Positions 9,489 to 16,484 of a stretch of 56,388 nt of DNA are shown here, piece by piece. How positions within the stretch are numbered: the first letter of the stretch is position 1; the number at the start of each line of letters is the position of its first letter. Below the pieces are notes generated by a model, which ran no database searches, was not told where the DNA came from, and saw only the letters and a list, made by a program, of their open reading frames with translations. The DNA comes from Megasphaera sp. NM10 (GTDB lineage Bacteria; Bacillota; Negativicutes; Veillonellales; Megasphaeraceae), in the NCBI RefSeq assembly GCF_000417505.1, contig NZ_APHY01000003.1, positions 1 to 56,388 of the forward strand, given 5' to 3'. A program made the translations under genes and the position numbers.

Positions 9489-10439
9489 TTATCCCTTGCT
9501 TTTAAAGCATGGGATGTGGAACAGGGCGTAACGGCAGAGCAGATAGCCGTAGATGGCCAGGACCAGGGCCGTAATGACGACCTTGAGCCATACGGCGACG
9601 GCCAGGGGCTGTAAGAACCACATCGAATGGAGGATGATCGGTTCGCTGACGAAGAACAGGCCGTAGGAAATGCGGTGCAGCGTGTGGGACCAGGCCGAGT
9701 GCTTATCGAACTGCTGATGGAACCAGGCCGTCAGGCCAAGGACGGCGGCGACGAGCAGTAAAGCCGGCGTCAGCGCTGTCAGGATAGAGGCTCCCTTGCC
9801 GGGCATCCAGGCGGCATAGACGCCGACCATGATGGCGAAGCCGAAGAGGCTGCTGCTTTTAGGCTGATAGCCAGACGGCGTGAACCAGCGATGGCGGAAG
9901 GTGTAGACCCCTAGGGCAAAGGCAAAGAGGGACAGGACCAGCCAGTCCGGGCGGATCCGGGCGATGTAAGGGATGGCCAGGGACTGAGGCAGGAAGGCCT
10001 GACAGAGGAAGAGGGCGGCTGCCAGCAAGACGAGGAAGCCCAGCAGGAAAGGAACTGATGGCTTCGAGGCGATGCGGTGCTGCAAGACCTTATGGTTGAC
10101 ATGCTTGATCAGGGACAAGCCGGCAAAGAGCAGGAAGAGCCAGAGCGGGACCCACGACGTGACCGGCAGGGCTGATGTGACCAGCTGTTCTTCGATGCCG
10201 AAGAGGACTAAGACGAGGCCCGGCCAGCCCAGACGTTTCCATTTATCTTTCAAGAAGAACGATATCGTGCGGATGCGCAGGGCCGAAGCTCCGAAGTAGG
10301 CACTGATGAAGAAGACGATGGAAATGGCGACGACGGCACTCTCTTCGTAAAAGGCTGTCCAGGATTGTAGCAATAAAGCGGCCAGCGTCAATACGACGGC
10401 GGCACTGCGCAGATTATCAAAGCAAATGAAGCGGTTCAT
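9489..10439 (-). CDS. Acyltransferase-3-like integral membrane protein
   Basis: 316 aa with about ten hydrophobic helices. It opens FICFDNLRSAAVV, which resembles the FDxLR start of acyltransferase family 3 (OafA/WecH-like) enzymes that O-acylate surface sugars, but the usual conserved catalytic His of helix 1 is not evident, so activity is uncertain. The ATG at 10439 is preferred because AGAAGG lies 8 bases upstream; the frame is open to 10496. Monocistronic in appearance: its own promoter upstream and a 90-base gap to dedA. It could contribute to cell-surface polysaccharide modification; the substrate is unknown. Confidence 0.65.
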   Translation of the reverse strand: MNRFICFDNLRSAAVVLTLAALLLQSWTAFYEESAVVAISIVFFISAYFGASALRIRTISFFLKDKWKRLGWPGLVLVLFGIEEQLVTSALPVTSWVPLWLFLLFAGLSLIKHVNHKVLQHRIASKPSVPFLLGFLVLLAAALFLCQAFLPQSLAIPYIARIRPDWLVLSLFAFALGVYTFRHRWFTPSGYQPKSSSLFGFAIMVGVYAAWMPGKGASILTALTPALLLVAAVLGLTAWFHQQFDKHSAWSHTLHRISYGLFFVSEPIILHSMWFLQPLAVAVWLKVVITALVLAIYGYLLCRYALFHIPCFKSKG

Positions 10440-10480
10440 GATCATGACCTTCTTTCTCCGATGCGGGGAGAACATTTTGC

Positions 10481-10510
10481 TTGTTCTCTGCTGCATCTAT
10501 ATATTATAAT
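10481..10510 (+). promoter_or_regulatory. Candidate promoter of mgtC-like gene
   Basis: TTGTTC (10481-10486) and TATAAT (10505-10510) with an 18-bp gap. Divergent from, and close to, the promoter of the neighbouring minus-strand gene. Confidence 0.45.
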
Positions 10511-10513
10511 ACC

Positions 10514-10541
10514 ATTATAACGTTTTCTTAACGGATGTAAA
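10514..10541 (-). promoter_or_regulatory. Promoter of the acyltransferase-like gene
   Basis: Minus-strand TTTACA (10536-10541) and TATAAT (10514-10519), 16 bp apart, about 75 bp upstream of the start. It lies back-to-back with the candidate mgtC promoter. Confidence 0.6.
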
Positions 10542-10568
10542 AATTATTTTGAAAGAAGTTGAGCCTCT

Positions 10569-11291
10569 ATGATTTCTACGGAAGACAGCATCATCCGCCT
10601 GATTATGGCCCTCATCCTGGGCGGACTCATCGGTTATGAACGACAGGCCCAGAGCAAGTCGGCAGGCCTCAGGACACATACCCTGGTCTGTGTCGGCTCC
10701 TGCCTGTGCATGATCATATCTATCAATATTGCCATGGATTATTACTTCACCTTTGGCTATAATAACTCCGACCCGGAACGGATTGCAGCTCAGGTCGTAT
10801 CCGGCGTCGGCTTCATCGGGGCCGGTACGATCCTGGCCAACCAGAAAGACCGCAGCGTCCGCGGCCTGACGACGGCTGCCGGCTTATGGGCCGTATCGGC
10901 CATCGGCCTCGTCGTCGGTGCCGGCTATCTCGTCATAGCCTGTGTGGCGACGGCGCTGATTTTCCTGGTCCTGACCGTCTTCGTCCGCCTCGATGCCCGC
11001 CTGGAAGGGCACTTCCGCAAGCGCTATGCCATGCACCTGGTCATGAAGAACAACATCGGCCAGGCCCGGAAACTTTCGACTTTTATCCATGACCACCACA
11101 TGCATATCAAGACCTTCCATTCCCATAATGATGACGATGCACCCTTGGCCGACATCGACCTGGAACTGACGGCGGCTCATTACATGGATGAAACGGAAAT
11201 CGTCAGCCAGCTCCTGGCCATGAAGGGCATCAAACAGGCGACGTTCCACGTCGATGCCGGTGCCAGACACGACAGCGAAGACCACAAATGA
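10569..11291 (+). CDS. MgtC/SapB family membrane protein
   Basis: 240 aa. N-terminal half has the MgtC/SapB pattern of four or five helices with GGLIGYERQAQSKSAGLRTH and VSGVGFIGAGTIL followed by VRGLTTAAGLWAVSAIG. Residues ~150-235 form a soluble C-terminal domain of the ACT-like type seen in longer MgtC proteins (HLVMKNNIGQARKLSTF). MgtC proteins are linked to magnesium limitation and, in Salmonella, to control of the ATP synthase and phosphate uptake; in other bacteria the role is less clear. Preceded by GAAAGAAG. It stands alone, divergent from the acyltransferase-like gene. Confidence 0.88.
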   Translation: MISTEDSIIRLIMALILGGLIGYERQAQSKSAGLRTHTLVCVGSCLCMIISINIAMDYYFTFGYNNSDPERIAAQVVSGVGFIGAGTILANQKDRSVRGLTTAAGLWAVSAIGLVVGAGYLVIACVATALIFLVLTVFVRLDARLEGHFRKRYAMHLVMKNNIGQARKLSTFIHDHHMHIKTFHSHNDDDAPLADIDLELTAAHYMDETEIVSQLLAMKGIKQATFHVDAGARHDSEDHK

Positions 11292-11327
11292 ATATTGTAT
11301 ACAATATTCTTGCTGTGTATACAGTAT
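11291..11327. promoter_or_regulatory. Paired TGTATACA operator-like palindromes
   Basis: A perfect 18-bp palindrome with arms AATATTGTA / TACAATATT (11291-11308) is followed by a second TGTATACA core (11316-11323). The two cores are exactly 20 bp apart, about two helical turns. TNGTATACNA-type sites are common for GntR/FadR-type regulators; the actual protein is unknown. They lie just upstream of the aminotransferase gene. Confidence 0.5.
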
Positions 11328-11447
11328 TTTAGGCTTTTCGCTATATAAAAACTCTTTTCACAGTGCTATAATGTAGGACGTCAAGACATTTGGAGAGAAC
11401 AAGTGTCCACTAAACACGAACTATTATGCAGAGAGGGGTTTTTTACG

Positions 11448-12716
11448 ATGACGATTATGGCAGCAGCAAGCAGAGAAGGTAAGACATTACGTGACGTGGT
11501 ATTCGCCGCTGGAGCGGCAGCCCGGGAAGCGGCAGCGCAGTACGGGGCGGATAAGGTCGTCAATGCGACCGTCGGCTGTTATGCCGGCGACGATGAAAAA
11601 CTGGCTTGCCTGCCTGTGGTAGAACAATTATACCGCTCTCTGCCTATGAGCGATTTCATTACCTATGCACCGCCGCTGGGCCTGGAAGGCTATCGCCAGG
11701 CCGTCATCGACGAAACCTTTGAAGGCTGTCGTCCCGATGGCTATGTCGATGCTGTGGCTACGTCCGGTGGTACCGGTGCCATCCATATCGCCATTGCCAA
11801 CTATTCAGAAGTCGGCGATGCCGTACTGACGACGGACTGGCGCTGGAACATTTATGACTGCCTGTGCCAGGAAATCGGCCGCGACCTGCACACCTTCTCG
11901 ATGATGGACGACCAGGGCCATTTCAATACGGCGGCGTTCTCGGCTGCTGTTTCCAACATCCTGCGCCGTCAGGATTCGCTGCTCCTCATCCTCAACACGC
12001 CGGCCAACAACCCGACGGGCTTTGCCCTGTCCGATGCCGAATGGGCCGATGTCCTCGAAGTCTGCCGCCTCCATGAAAAGAATGGCAAGCGCATCAGTAT
12101 CCTCGTCGATATCGCCTATATCGCCTATGCCGGGGAAAAGGACCGCGTCCGCTCGTTCATGAGACAATTCGCCGGCCTTCCGGAACACATCTTTACCATG
12201 TTCGCCTTCAGCATGTCCAAAGGCTATACTATGTATGGCCAGCGCGCCGGCGCTCTCGTTGGCTTGTCGTCGAGCAAAGCCGTTATCGAAGAGTTCGCCA
12301 ATCTGGGCAAATATTCGGCCCGCACGGCCTGGTCGAACATCAACCGCGCGGCCATGACGCTCCTGACCAAGATCCGCAGCGACCGCGACCTCATGGCCCA
12401 GCTCGAATTGGAACGCATGAGTTTTGCCAAGAGCCTGCGCCGCCGTGCCGACATCTTCACCTATGAAGCCGACCGCTGCGGCCTGCCGTATGTGCCCTAT
12501 AAAGGCGGCTTCTTCATCTCCATTCCGACGCAGCAATCGGCTGCCGTCTGTCAGGCCTTGGAAGCCGACCTGGTCTTTGCCGGTCCCCTGGCCCAGGGCG
12601 TCCGCCTCGGCGTCTGCTCCATCCCGGAAATCAAGATGCAGGGCCTGGCCGCCATCGTAAAGAAAGCCCTCGACCGCGTAGAAGGCAGAACCGACCTCCT
12701 CGCAGCGGGGAAATGA
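11448..12716 (+). CDS. Pyridoxal-phosphate-dependent aminotransferase, class I/II fold
   Basis: 422 aa from the ATG at 11448 (GAGAGGGG upstream; the frame is open to 11403). Fold-type I features: the AT-x-G-GTGAIH phosphate-binding region near residue 105, NTPANNPTG (cofactor-contacting Asn), and the Schiff-base lysine Lys258 in FSMSKGYTMYGQRAGALVG, with the downstream Arg binding cofactor phosphate. It resembles aspartate/aromatic-type aminotransferases that use 2-oxoglutarate, but substrate specificity cannot be read. Two TGTATACA palindromes upstream suggest repressor control. An aromatic preference would suit the aro cluster in this window, but that is speculation. Confidence 0.85.
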   Translation: MTIMAAASREGKTLRDVVFAAGAAAREAAAQYGADKVVNATVGCYAGDDEKLACLPVVEQLYRSLPMSDFITYAPPLGLEGYRQAVIDETFEGCRPDGYVDAVATSGGTGAIHIAIANYSEVGDAVLTTDWRWNIYDCLCQEIGRDLHTFSMMDDQGHFNTAAFSAAVSNILRRQDSLLLILNTPANNPTGFALSDAEWADVLEVCRLHEKNGKRISILVDIAYIAYAGEKDRVRSFMRQFAGLPEHIFTMFAFSMSKGYTMYGQRAGALVGLSSSKAVIEEFANLGKYSARTAWSNINRAAMTLLTKIRSDRDLMAQLELERMSFAKSLRRRADIFTYEADRCGLPYVPYKGGFFISIPTQQSAAVCQALEADLVFAGPLAQGVRLGVCSIPEIKMQGLAAIVKKALDRVEGRTDLLAAGK

Positions 12717-12725
12717 GTTAAAATG

Positions 12726-12906
12726 TTGGTGGCTCGTGACTCGTGGCTCGTGGCTAACTGCTAACCACTAACAACTTAAAAGAGGCTGTCGCATTAAGAC
12801 AGCCTCTTTTTGAGCTTTAAGTTTGTAGTTTTTAGTTTGCAGCAAATGGTAAAAAAATTAAAGTCAGCTTCTACAAACTACAAACTCCGTACTACAAACT
12901 ATAAAG
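12726..12906 (-). repeat. Dispersed intergenic repeat, copy A (with terminator hairpin)
   Basis: Read on the minus strand from 12888 to 12778 this matches copy B (16310-16416) almost throughout: GGAGTTTGTAGTTTGTAGAAG, an AT-rich middle, ACTAAAAACTACAAAC-type sequence, then the GAGGCTGTC hairpin. Flanking it are short direct repeats of CTCGTGGCT/CTAACCACTAACAACT type (12730-12775) and a further ACTACAAACTATAAAG (12890-12905). Confidence 0.65.
12778..12811 (+). terminator. Intrinsic terminator after the aminotransferase gene
   Basis: 13-bp stem AAAAGAGGCTGTC / GACAGCCTCTTTT with a 7-base loop and a trailing T run. The A-rich start means it could also work on the other strand. Confidence 0.85.
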
Positions 12907-12909
12907 TAA

Positions 12910-12959
12910 AAGGGGCTTTGCATGATGGCAAAAATCTTCGTGCGACAAGCCCTTTTTTT
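12910..12959 (+). terminator. Second, apparently orphan terminator-like hairpin
   Basis: GGGCTT (12913-12918) pairs with AAGCCC (12947-12952) followed by seven T. The long loop holds a smaller TTGC/GCAA hairpin. No gene lies between this and the terminator at 12778-12811, so what it would terminate is unclear. The 372-base gap 12717-13088 otherwise holds only the repeat and the next promoter. Confidence 0.5.
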
Positions 12960-12961
12960 AT

Positions 12962-12990
12962 TTGCAAATTCCTATCATAACCTGTATAAT
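12962..12990 (+). promoter_or_regulatory. Promoter of the ADP-ribosylglycohydrolase gene
   Basis: TTGCAA (12962-12967), 17-bp gap, perfect TATAAT (12985-12990), ending 98 bp before the chosen start. Confidence 0.7.
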
Positions 12991-13088
12991 GAACGTATAA
13001 GCTTTTTATTATATACTACTTGAACGAAATTGTAAAGTTTTTTGAGAAAAAAAGACTCGGACGACAGACGAGGATAGGAGGATGCTAC

Positions 13089-14153
13089 ATGTATGGACTA
13101 GATCGGTTTATGGGTTGCATGTTTGGCGGCGCCGTAGGCGACGCTTTGGGGTTTGTCATTGAATTCGACGATTTGAAGACGATTCATAAGAAATACGGCC
13201 CTTATGGATTGCGCACTGTTTTAAAATCGGCTAAAAATGGCAATAAGAGCCTTATCTCAGACGATACGCAGCTGGCGTTGTTCACAGCTGACGGCATGCT
13301 CTGGGCCGACCACGACGGATTGGAACCTTCAGATGGCCTGTACCGGGCGTATATGCGCTGGTATTATACGCAGACCGAACGCATCATCCATCCGGAACAG
13401 GAAAAATGGATGATGCGCCAGCCTCATGAAGTCGATTTCGACTACGACATCATGGGGGAAGAGGCCCTCTTTGCCCGCCGCTCTCCGGGCAAGATCTGCC
13501 TGACGTCGCTGGCGTCGGGGAAAAAATTGACCCGTCAGGAACCGCTGAACCACAGTTGTGGCAGCAGTACGGTCATGCGGGCTGCGCCTATCGGCCTGTT
13601 TTATGCCGGCGACCCGGAAAAAGCCTTTGCCGTCGGCTGCCAGGCTGCCAGCCTGACCCACGGTAGTCCGGAAGCCTATTTATCGACGGCCACGCTGAGT
13701 GCCATGATTGCCTCCCTGGCAGCTGGCAAGAATATCAGCGCTGCCCTGGGAGGGGCCCTGCGCATCCTCCAGGCTGATCCGGAAGGGACGCCGCTCATGA
13801 AGACTATCCTGCGGGCTGTCGACGAAGCCGTCACCGACCGCAATCCAGTGCGCTCCATGAAGAAGCTGGGCCTGGGCAAGAAAGCCGATGAAGCCCTGGC
13901 CCTGGCCGTATACTGCGTCCTCAAGACGGGCCATCTGAAAGACGCCGTTCTCATGGCCTGCAACCAGGATGGCGATAGCGATACGTGCGGCGCCATCTGC
14001 GGCAATATCATGGGTACCCAGGATGGGGTCCAGGCTATCCCCAAGAGCTGGCGCGGCAATTTGGAATGTGACGACTTGATCCGCAAGCTGTCGCAGTGCC
14101 TGTACGACCATCATCAGACGTCCCGGGAAGAAAGCGAAGCGGTCAGCCACTAG
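13089..14153 (+). CDS. ADP-ribosylglycohydrolase family protein
   Basis: 354 aa from the ATG at 13089 with AGGAGG 7 bases upstream. The binuclear-metal DraG/ARH fold is shown by GAVGDALG (residues ~14-21), SDDTQLAL (~57-64, metal ligands), SLTHGSPEAY, and NQDGDSDTCGAICGNIMG (~293-310, Asp ligands and the Gly-rich helix). Such enzymes remove ADP-ribose from proteins (DraG acts on nitrogenase reductase), nucleic acids or small molecules. No nitrogenase or ADP-ribosyltransferase gene is near, so this is more likely a general or stand-alone hydrolase; its substrate is unknown. Confidence 0.88.
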   Translation: MYGLDRFMGCMFGGAVGDALGFVIEFDDLKTIHKKYGPYGLRTVLKSAKNGNKSLISDDTQLALFTADGMLWADHDGLEPSDGLYRAYMRWYYTQTERIIHPEQEKWMMRQPHEVDFDYDIMGEEALFARRSPGKICLTSLASGKKLTRQEPLNHSCGSSTVMRAAPIGLFYAGDPEKAFAVGCQAASLTHGSPEAYLSTATLSAMIASLAAGKNISAALGGALRILQADPEGTPLMKTILRAVDEAVTDRNPVRSMKKLGLGKKADEALALAVYCVLKTGHLKDAVLMACNQDGDSDTCGAICGNIMGTQDGVQAIPKSWRGNLECDDLIRKLSQCLYDHHQTSREESEAVSH

Positions 14154-14184
14154 CACTCTCCGGCTGGGGCCTGGCGTTTCCCTC

Positions 14185-14212
14185 TTGACATTGCGTCTGT
14201 ATTCCATATAAT
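14185..14212 (+). promoter_or_regulatory. Promoter of the IclR-type regulator gene
   Basis: Consensus TTGACA (14185-14190) and TATAAT (14207-14212), 16-bp gap, about 53 bp from the start codon. Confidence 0.75.
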
Positions 14213-14264
14213 GAAATATATTAATTTCTTGGCGTCGTGACGATGCCGAATCGGGGGAACGAGG

Positions 14265-15026
14265 ATGATTGAATCGATTGACCGGGCCCTGGCCGTTTTA
14301 CAGCTTTTTTTAAAGGAAGAAAGGCCCCTCAGTGTGACCCGTATCAGCAAGCTGATGGACCTTCATAAGAGTACTGTCAGCCGCACTATGGATACGCTGG
14401 AGCGCCGCGGCTTTGTCCAGAAAGACAGTGAAACAGGGAAATACTGGCTGGGGCTCCAGGTCTATGCCCTGGGGATGCTCTTCCGGGAAAAGGATGCCTT
14501 CCCTAAAGTCGCCTATCCGTATGCCAAGGCCCTGTCCCTGCAGTGCAATGAAGGGGTCCATATTACGACCTTTGCCCATAATGGGGCTTCCTATCCGCAG
14601 CACATCATTTTAGAGAAGATCAAGTCGCCCAGGACGATTGATACGGCACCGCCTATCGGTGCCGTCCGTCCGGCGTATTGCTCGGCCTCGGGCAAGTGCC
14701 TCTTGGCTTTTTCGCCGGAATACCTGCACACTTATACGGGCTGCACGCTGCAGAAGTTTACGGAATATACCATGACCGACTGGAGCGACCTGCTCCAGGA
14801 ACTGGAGAAGATCCGCTGCCGGGGTTACGCCGTGGAACGGGAAGAAGTCGAACTCGGCATGGCCTGCATTGCTGCGCCGATTTTCCATCATGGAATCATT
14901 ACGGCGGCTATCAGCGTATCCGGACCGGCAGACCGGCTAACGGCGGAAGAACGGGACCTGGCCATCGAAGCTGTCAAAAAGACGGCGGCCGACATTAGCC
15001 GGGCTTTAGATTCAAAGGAAATGTAA
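14265..15026 (+). CDS. IclR family transcriptional regulator
   Basis: 253 aa, usual length. Residues 1-65 form the winged helix-turn-helix (SIDRALAVLQLF, then LSVTRISKLMDLHKSTVSRT as recognition region), and residues ~75-250 the GAF-like effector domain with GAVRPAYCSASGKCLLAF and the late RGYAVEREEVELGMACIAAP stretch typical of IclR. These proteins sense small organic acids or aromatics and usually control a neighbouring catabolic operon. Here the next gene is a radical SAM enzyme with its own promoter; no obvious catabolic operon adjoins, so the target is unclear. The ATG sits directly after GGGGGAACGAGG. Confidence 0.9.
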   Translation: MIESIDRALAVLQLFLKEERPLSVTRISKLMDLHKSTVSRTMDTLERRGFVQKDSETGKYWLGLQVYALGMLFREKDAFPKVAYPYAKALSLQCNEGVHITTFAHNGASYPQHIILEKIKSPRTIDTAPPIGAVRPAYCSASGKCLLAFSPEYLHTYTGCTLQKFTEYTMTDWSDLLQELEKIRCRGYAVEREEVELGMACIAAPIFHHGIITAAISVSGPADRLTAEERDLAIEAVKKTAADISRALDSKEM

Positions 15027-15110
15027 GGATTTCTTTAGAAAAATAAAACAATGTTTATGGTGAATTGTTTGGTATAAAAATTATGCAAAATGGGAATACG
15101 CAACATGCAT

Positions 15111-15138
15111 TTGCAGAAATGGACTTTTATGGTACAAT
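15111..15138 (+). promoter_or_regulatory. Promoter of the radical SAM gene
   Basis: TTGCAG (15111-15116) and TACAAT (15133-15138), 16-bp gap, leaving a leader of about 120 bases in which I recognise no known regulatory RNA. Confidence 0.55.
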
Positions 15139-15263
15139 AAGCGTGGATACTACATTCGGGTCACAAGATTGTCTGCTGTGAGGTGAAAAAATACTTTCCT
15201 TTCCATCTTGCTGCAGTGTGGGAACAGCTTGGGATCTTATCCACGATTCGAGGCGAAAAAAGA

Positions 15264-16247
15264 ATGAAAACAACAATCAGCATGGCCGCAACAACTGTAC
15301 CGCGTGTGGTCCACCCGTATAAGACACGGAACGGCGGCGCTACCGTCACGGTTTTCGTGCCCTATAATTGTCACAACCATTGCCCGTTCTGCATCAACAA
15401 GGCGGAATATGAAGATATGACGGGTTTTTCTGAAGAAGCCATCTGCCAGAGCATCCGCCTGATGGACAGCTTGACGCCGTTCTGTGATTTCGTATTCACT
15501 GGCGGTGAACCTTTTGCCAATATGGAATCGCTGCAGCGCATGCTGGACTGTATTCCTGTGACACACAAGGTATATATCAATACGACGCTGCCCGTCTTTG
15601 AGAATCAGTCAGAAGACGACATCGTCGCTTTTACGGAACGCAACCGTCATAAGATCACCTGCATCAACGTATCGCGCCATATGCAGCACTATGTACAGGA
15701 ATCGAATGATGGCCTCCTGAGCCGCCTGGCTGTTCCGTTCCGCATCAACTGCGTATTGTACAAGAAATATCCGGCAGACCAGCTCAAACCGTATCTGGAA
15801 CGGTTCCGCAAGATTGATGGGGCATCAATCCAGTTTCGTTTCGACTATACGGAAACGACGCCGGATAATTTATATGAAGAAGGCCATGACCATATCCTTC
15901 ATGACCTGAAGAAAATCGCCGATTATACGGGCCTCGACGGCTGCCGTATGCGCTGCGGTTTCCATTTCGATTACAAAGGCATGGAACTGACCTATCATAA
16001 GACCCTGCCGTACAGTACGGTCATCGAACGGGATGAACGGGACGATAAGGAATACGATATCCTCTATGATATTCTCATCAAGCAGACCGGGGCCATCCAT
16101 TCCGATTGGGACGGGACGCCCTTGGACATCGAAGCCTACCGCAATGTCGTCTTTGAACCGTATGACCTCAAATGGATCCAGCGGTCGCGGACGGGCCTGA
16201 GCAAACGCCTGCCCTTCCTCAAGACGGCCTGCGCCATTTTCCATTGA
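15264..16247 (+). CDS. Radical SAM domain protein of unknown function
   Basis: 327 aa. Cys36, Cys40 and Cys43 in NCHNHCPFC give the CxxxCxxC site for the 4Fe-4S cluster that cleaves S-adenosylmethionine, and FTGGEP is the SAM-binding GGE motif. The rest is about one barrel long, with scattered cysteines (one in GCRMRCGFH near residue 230) but no clear SPASM or B12 domain. Close relatives cannot be named from sequence alone. It follows an IclR regulator but has its own promoter, and is followed by a terminator, so it seems to be transcribed alone. An ATG at 15264 is chosen over the open extension from 15183 because the similarity begins here. Confidence 0.8.
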   Translation: MKTTISMAATTVPRVVHPYKTRNGGATVTVFVPYNCHNHCPFCINKAEYEDMTGFSEEAICQSIRLMDSLTPFCDFVFTGGEPFANMESLQRMLDCIPVTHKVYINTTLPVFENQSEDDIVAFTERNRHKITCINVSRHMQHYVQESNDGLLSRLAVPFRINCVLYKKYPADQLKPYLERFRKIDGASIQFRFDYTETTPDNLYEEGHDHILHDLKKIADYTGLDGCRMRCGFHFDYKGMELTYHKTLPYSTVIERDERDDKEYDILYDILIKQTGAIHSDWDGTPLDIEAYRNVVFEPYDLKWIQRSRTGLSKRLPFLKTACAIFH

Positions 16248-16297
16248 TTTTTTGCCGCGTGAAGGCGTTGGCCGGCATGCGTGGTTCTTTTAATTTT

Positions 16298-16416
16298 AGT
16301 TTGTAGTGCGGAGTTTGTAGTTTGTAGAAGATGGCTTTAAATTTAAAACCATTCGCTAAAAACTACAAACTTAAAACTCAAAAAAGAGGCTGTCTTCATG
16401 CGACAGCCTCTTTTTT
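16298..16416 (+). repeat. Dispersed intergenic repeat, copy B
   Basis: AGTTTGTAGTGCGGAGTTTGTAG, then TTTAAATTTAAAACCATTCG, then AAAAACTACAAAC, then the GAGGCTGTC hairpin. Near-identical to copy A but inverted; related to copies C, D and E. Confidence 0.65.
16380..16416 (+). terminator. Intrinsic terminator after the radical SAM gene
   Basis: Stem AAAAAAGAGGCTGTC / GACAGCCTCTTTTTT with a 7-base loop; forms the end of repeat copy B. Confidence 0.85.
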
Positions 16417-16484
16417 ACTGTTCTTTTCCAGTGGAAATCGGGTATAATAGAGATAATCGATTTTTTATGTAAGGAGGTACGTTC

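Noticed and set aside
12726-12906. CRISPR array suggested by short direct repeats
   Set aside because: The repeats are only 7-10 bases, are not separated by unique spacers of constant length, and recur at other loci with the same flanking hairpin.
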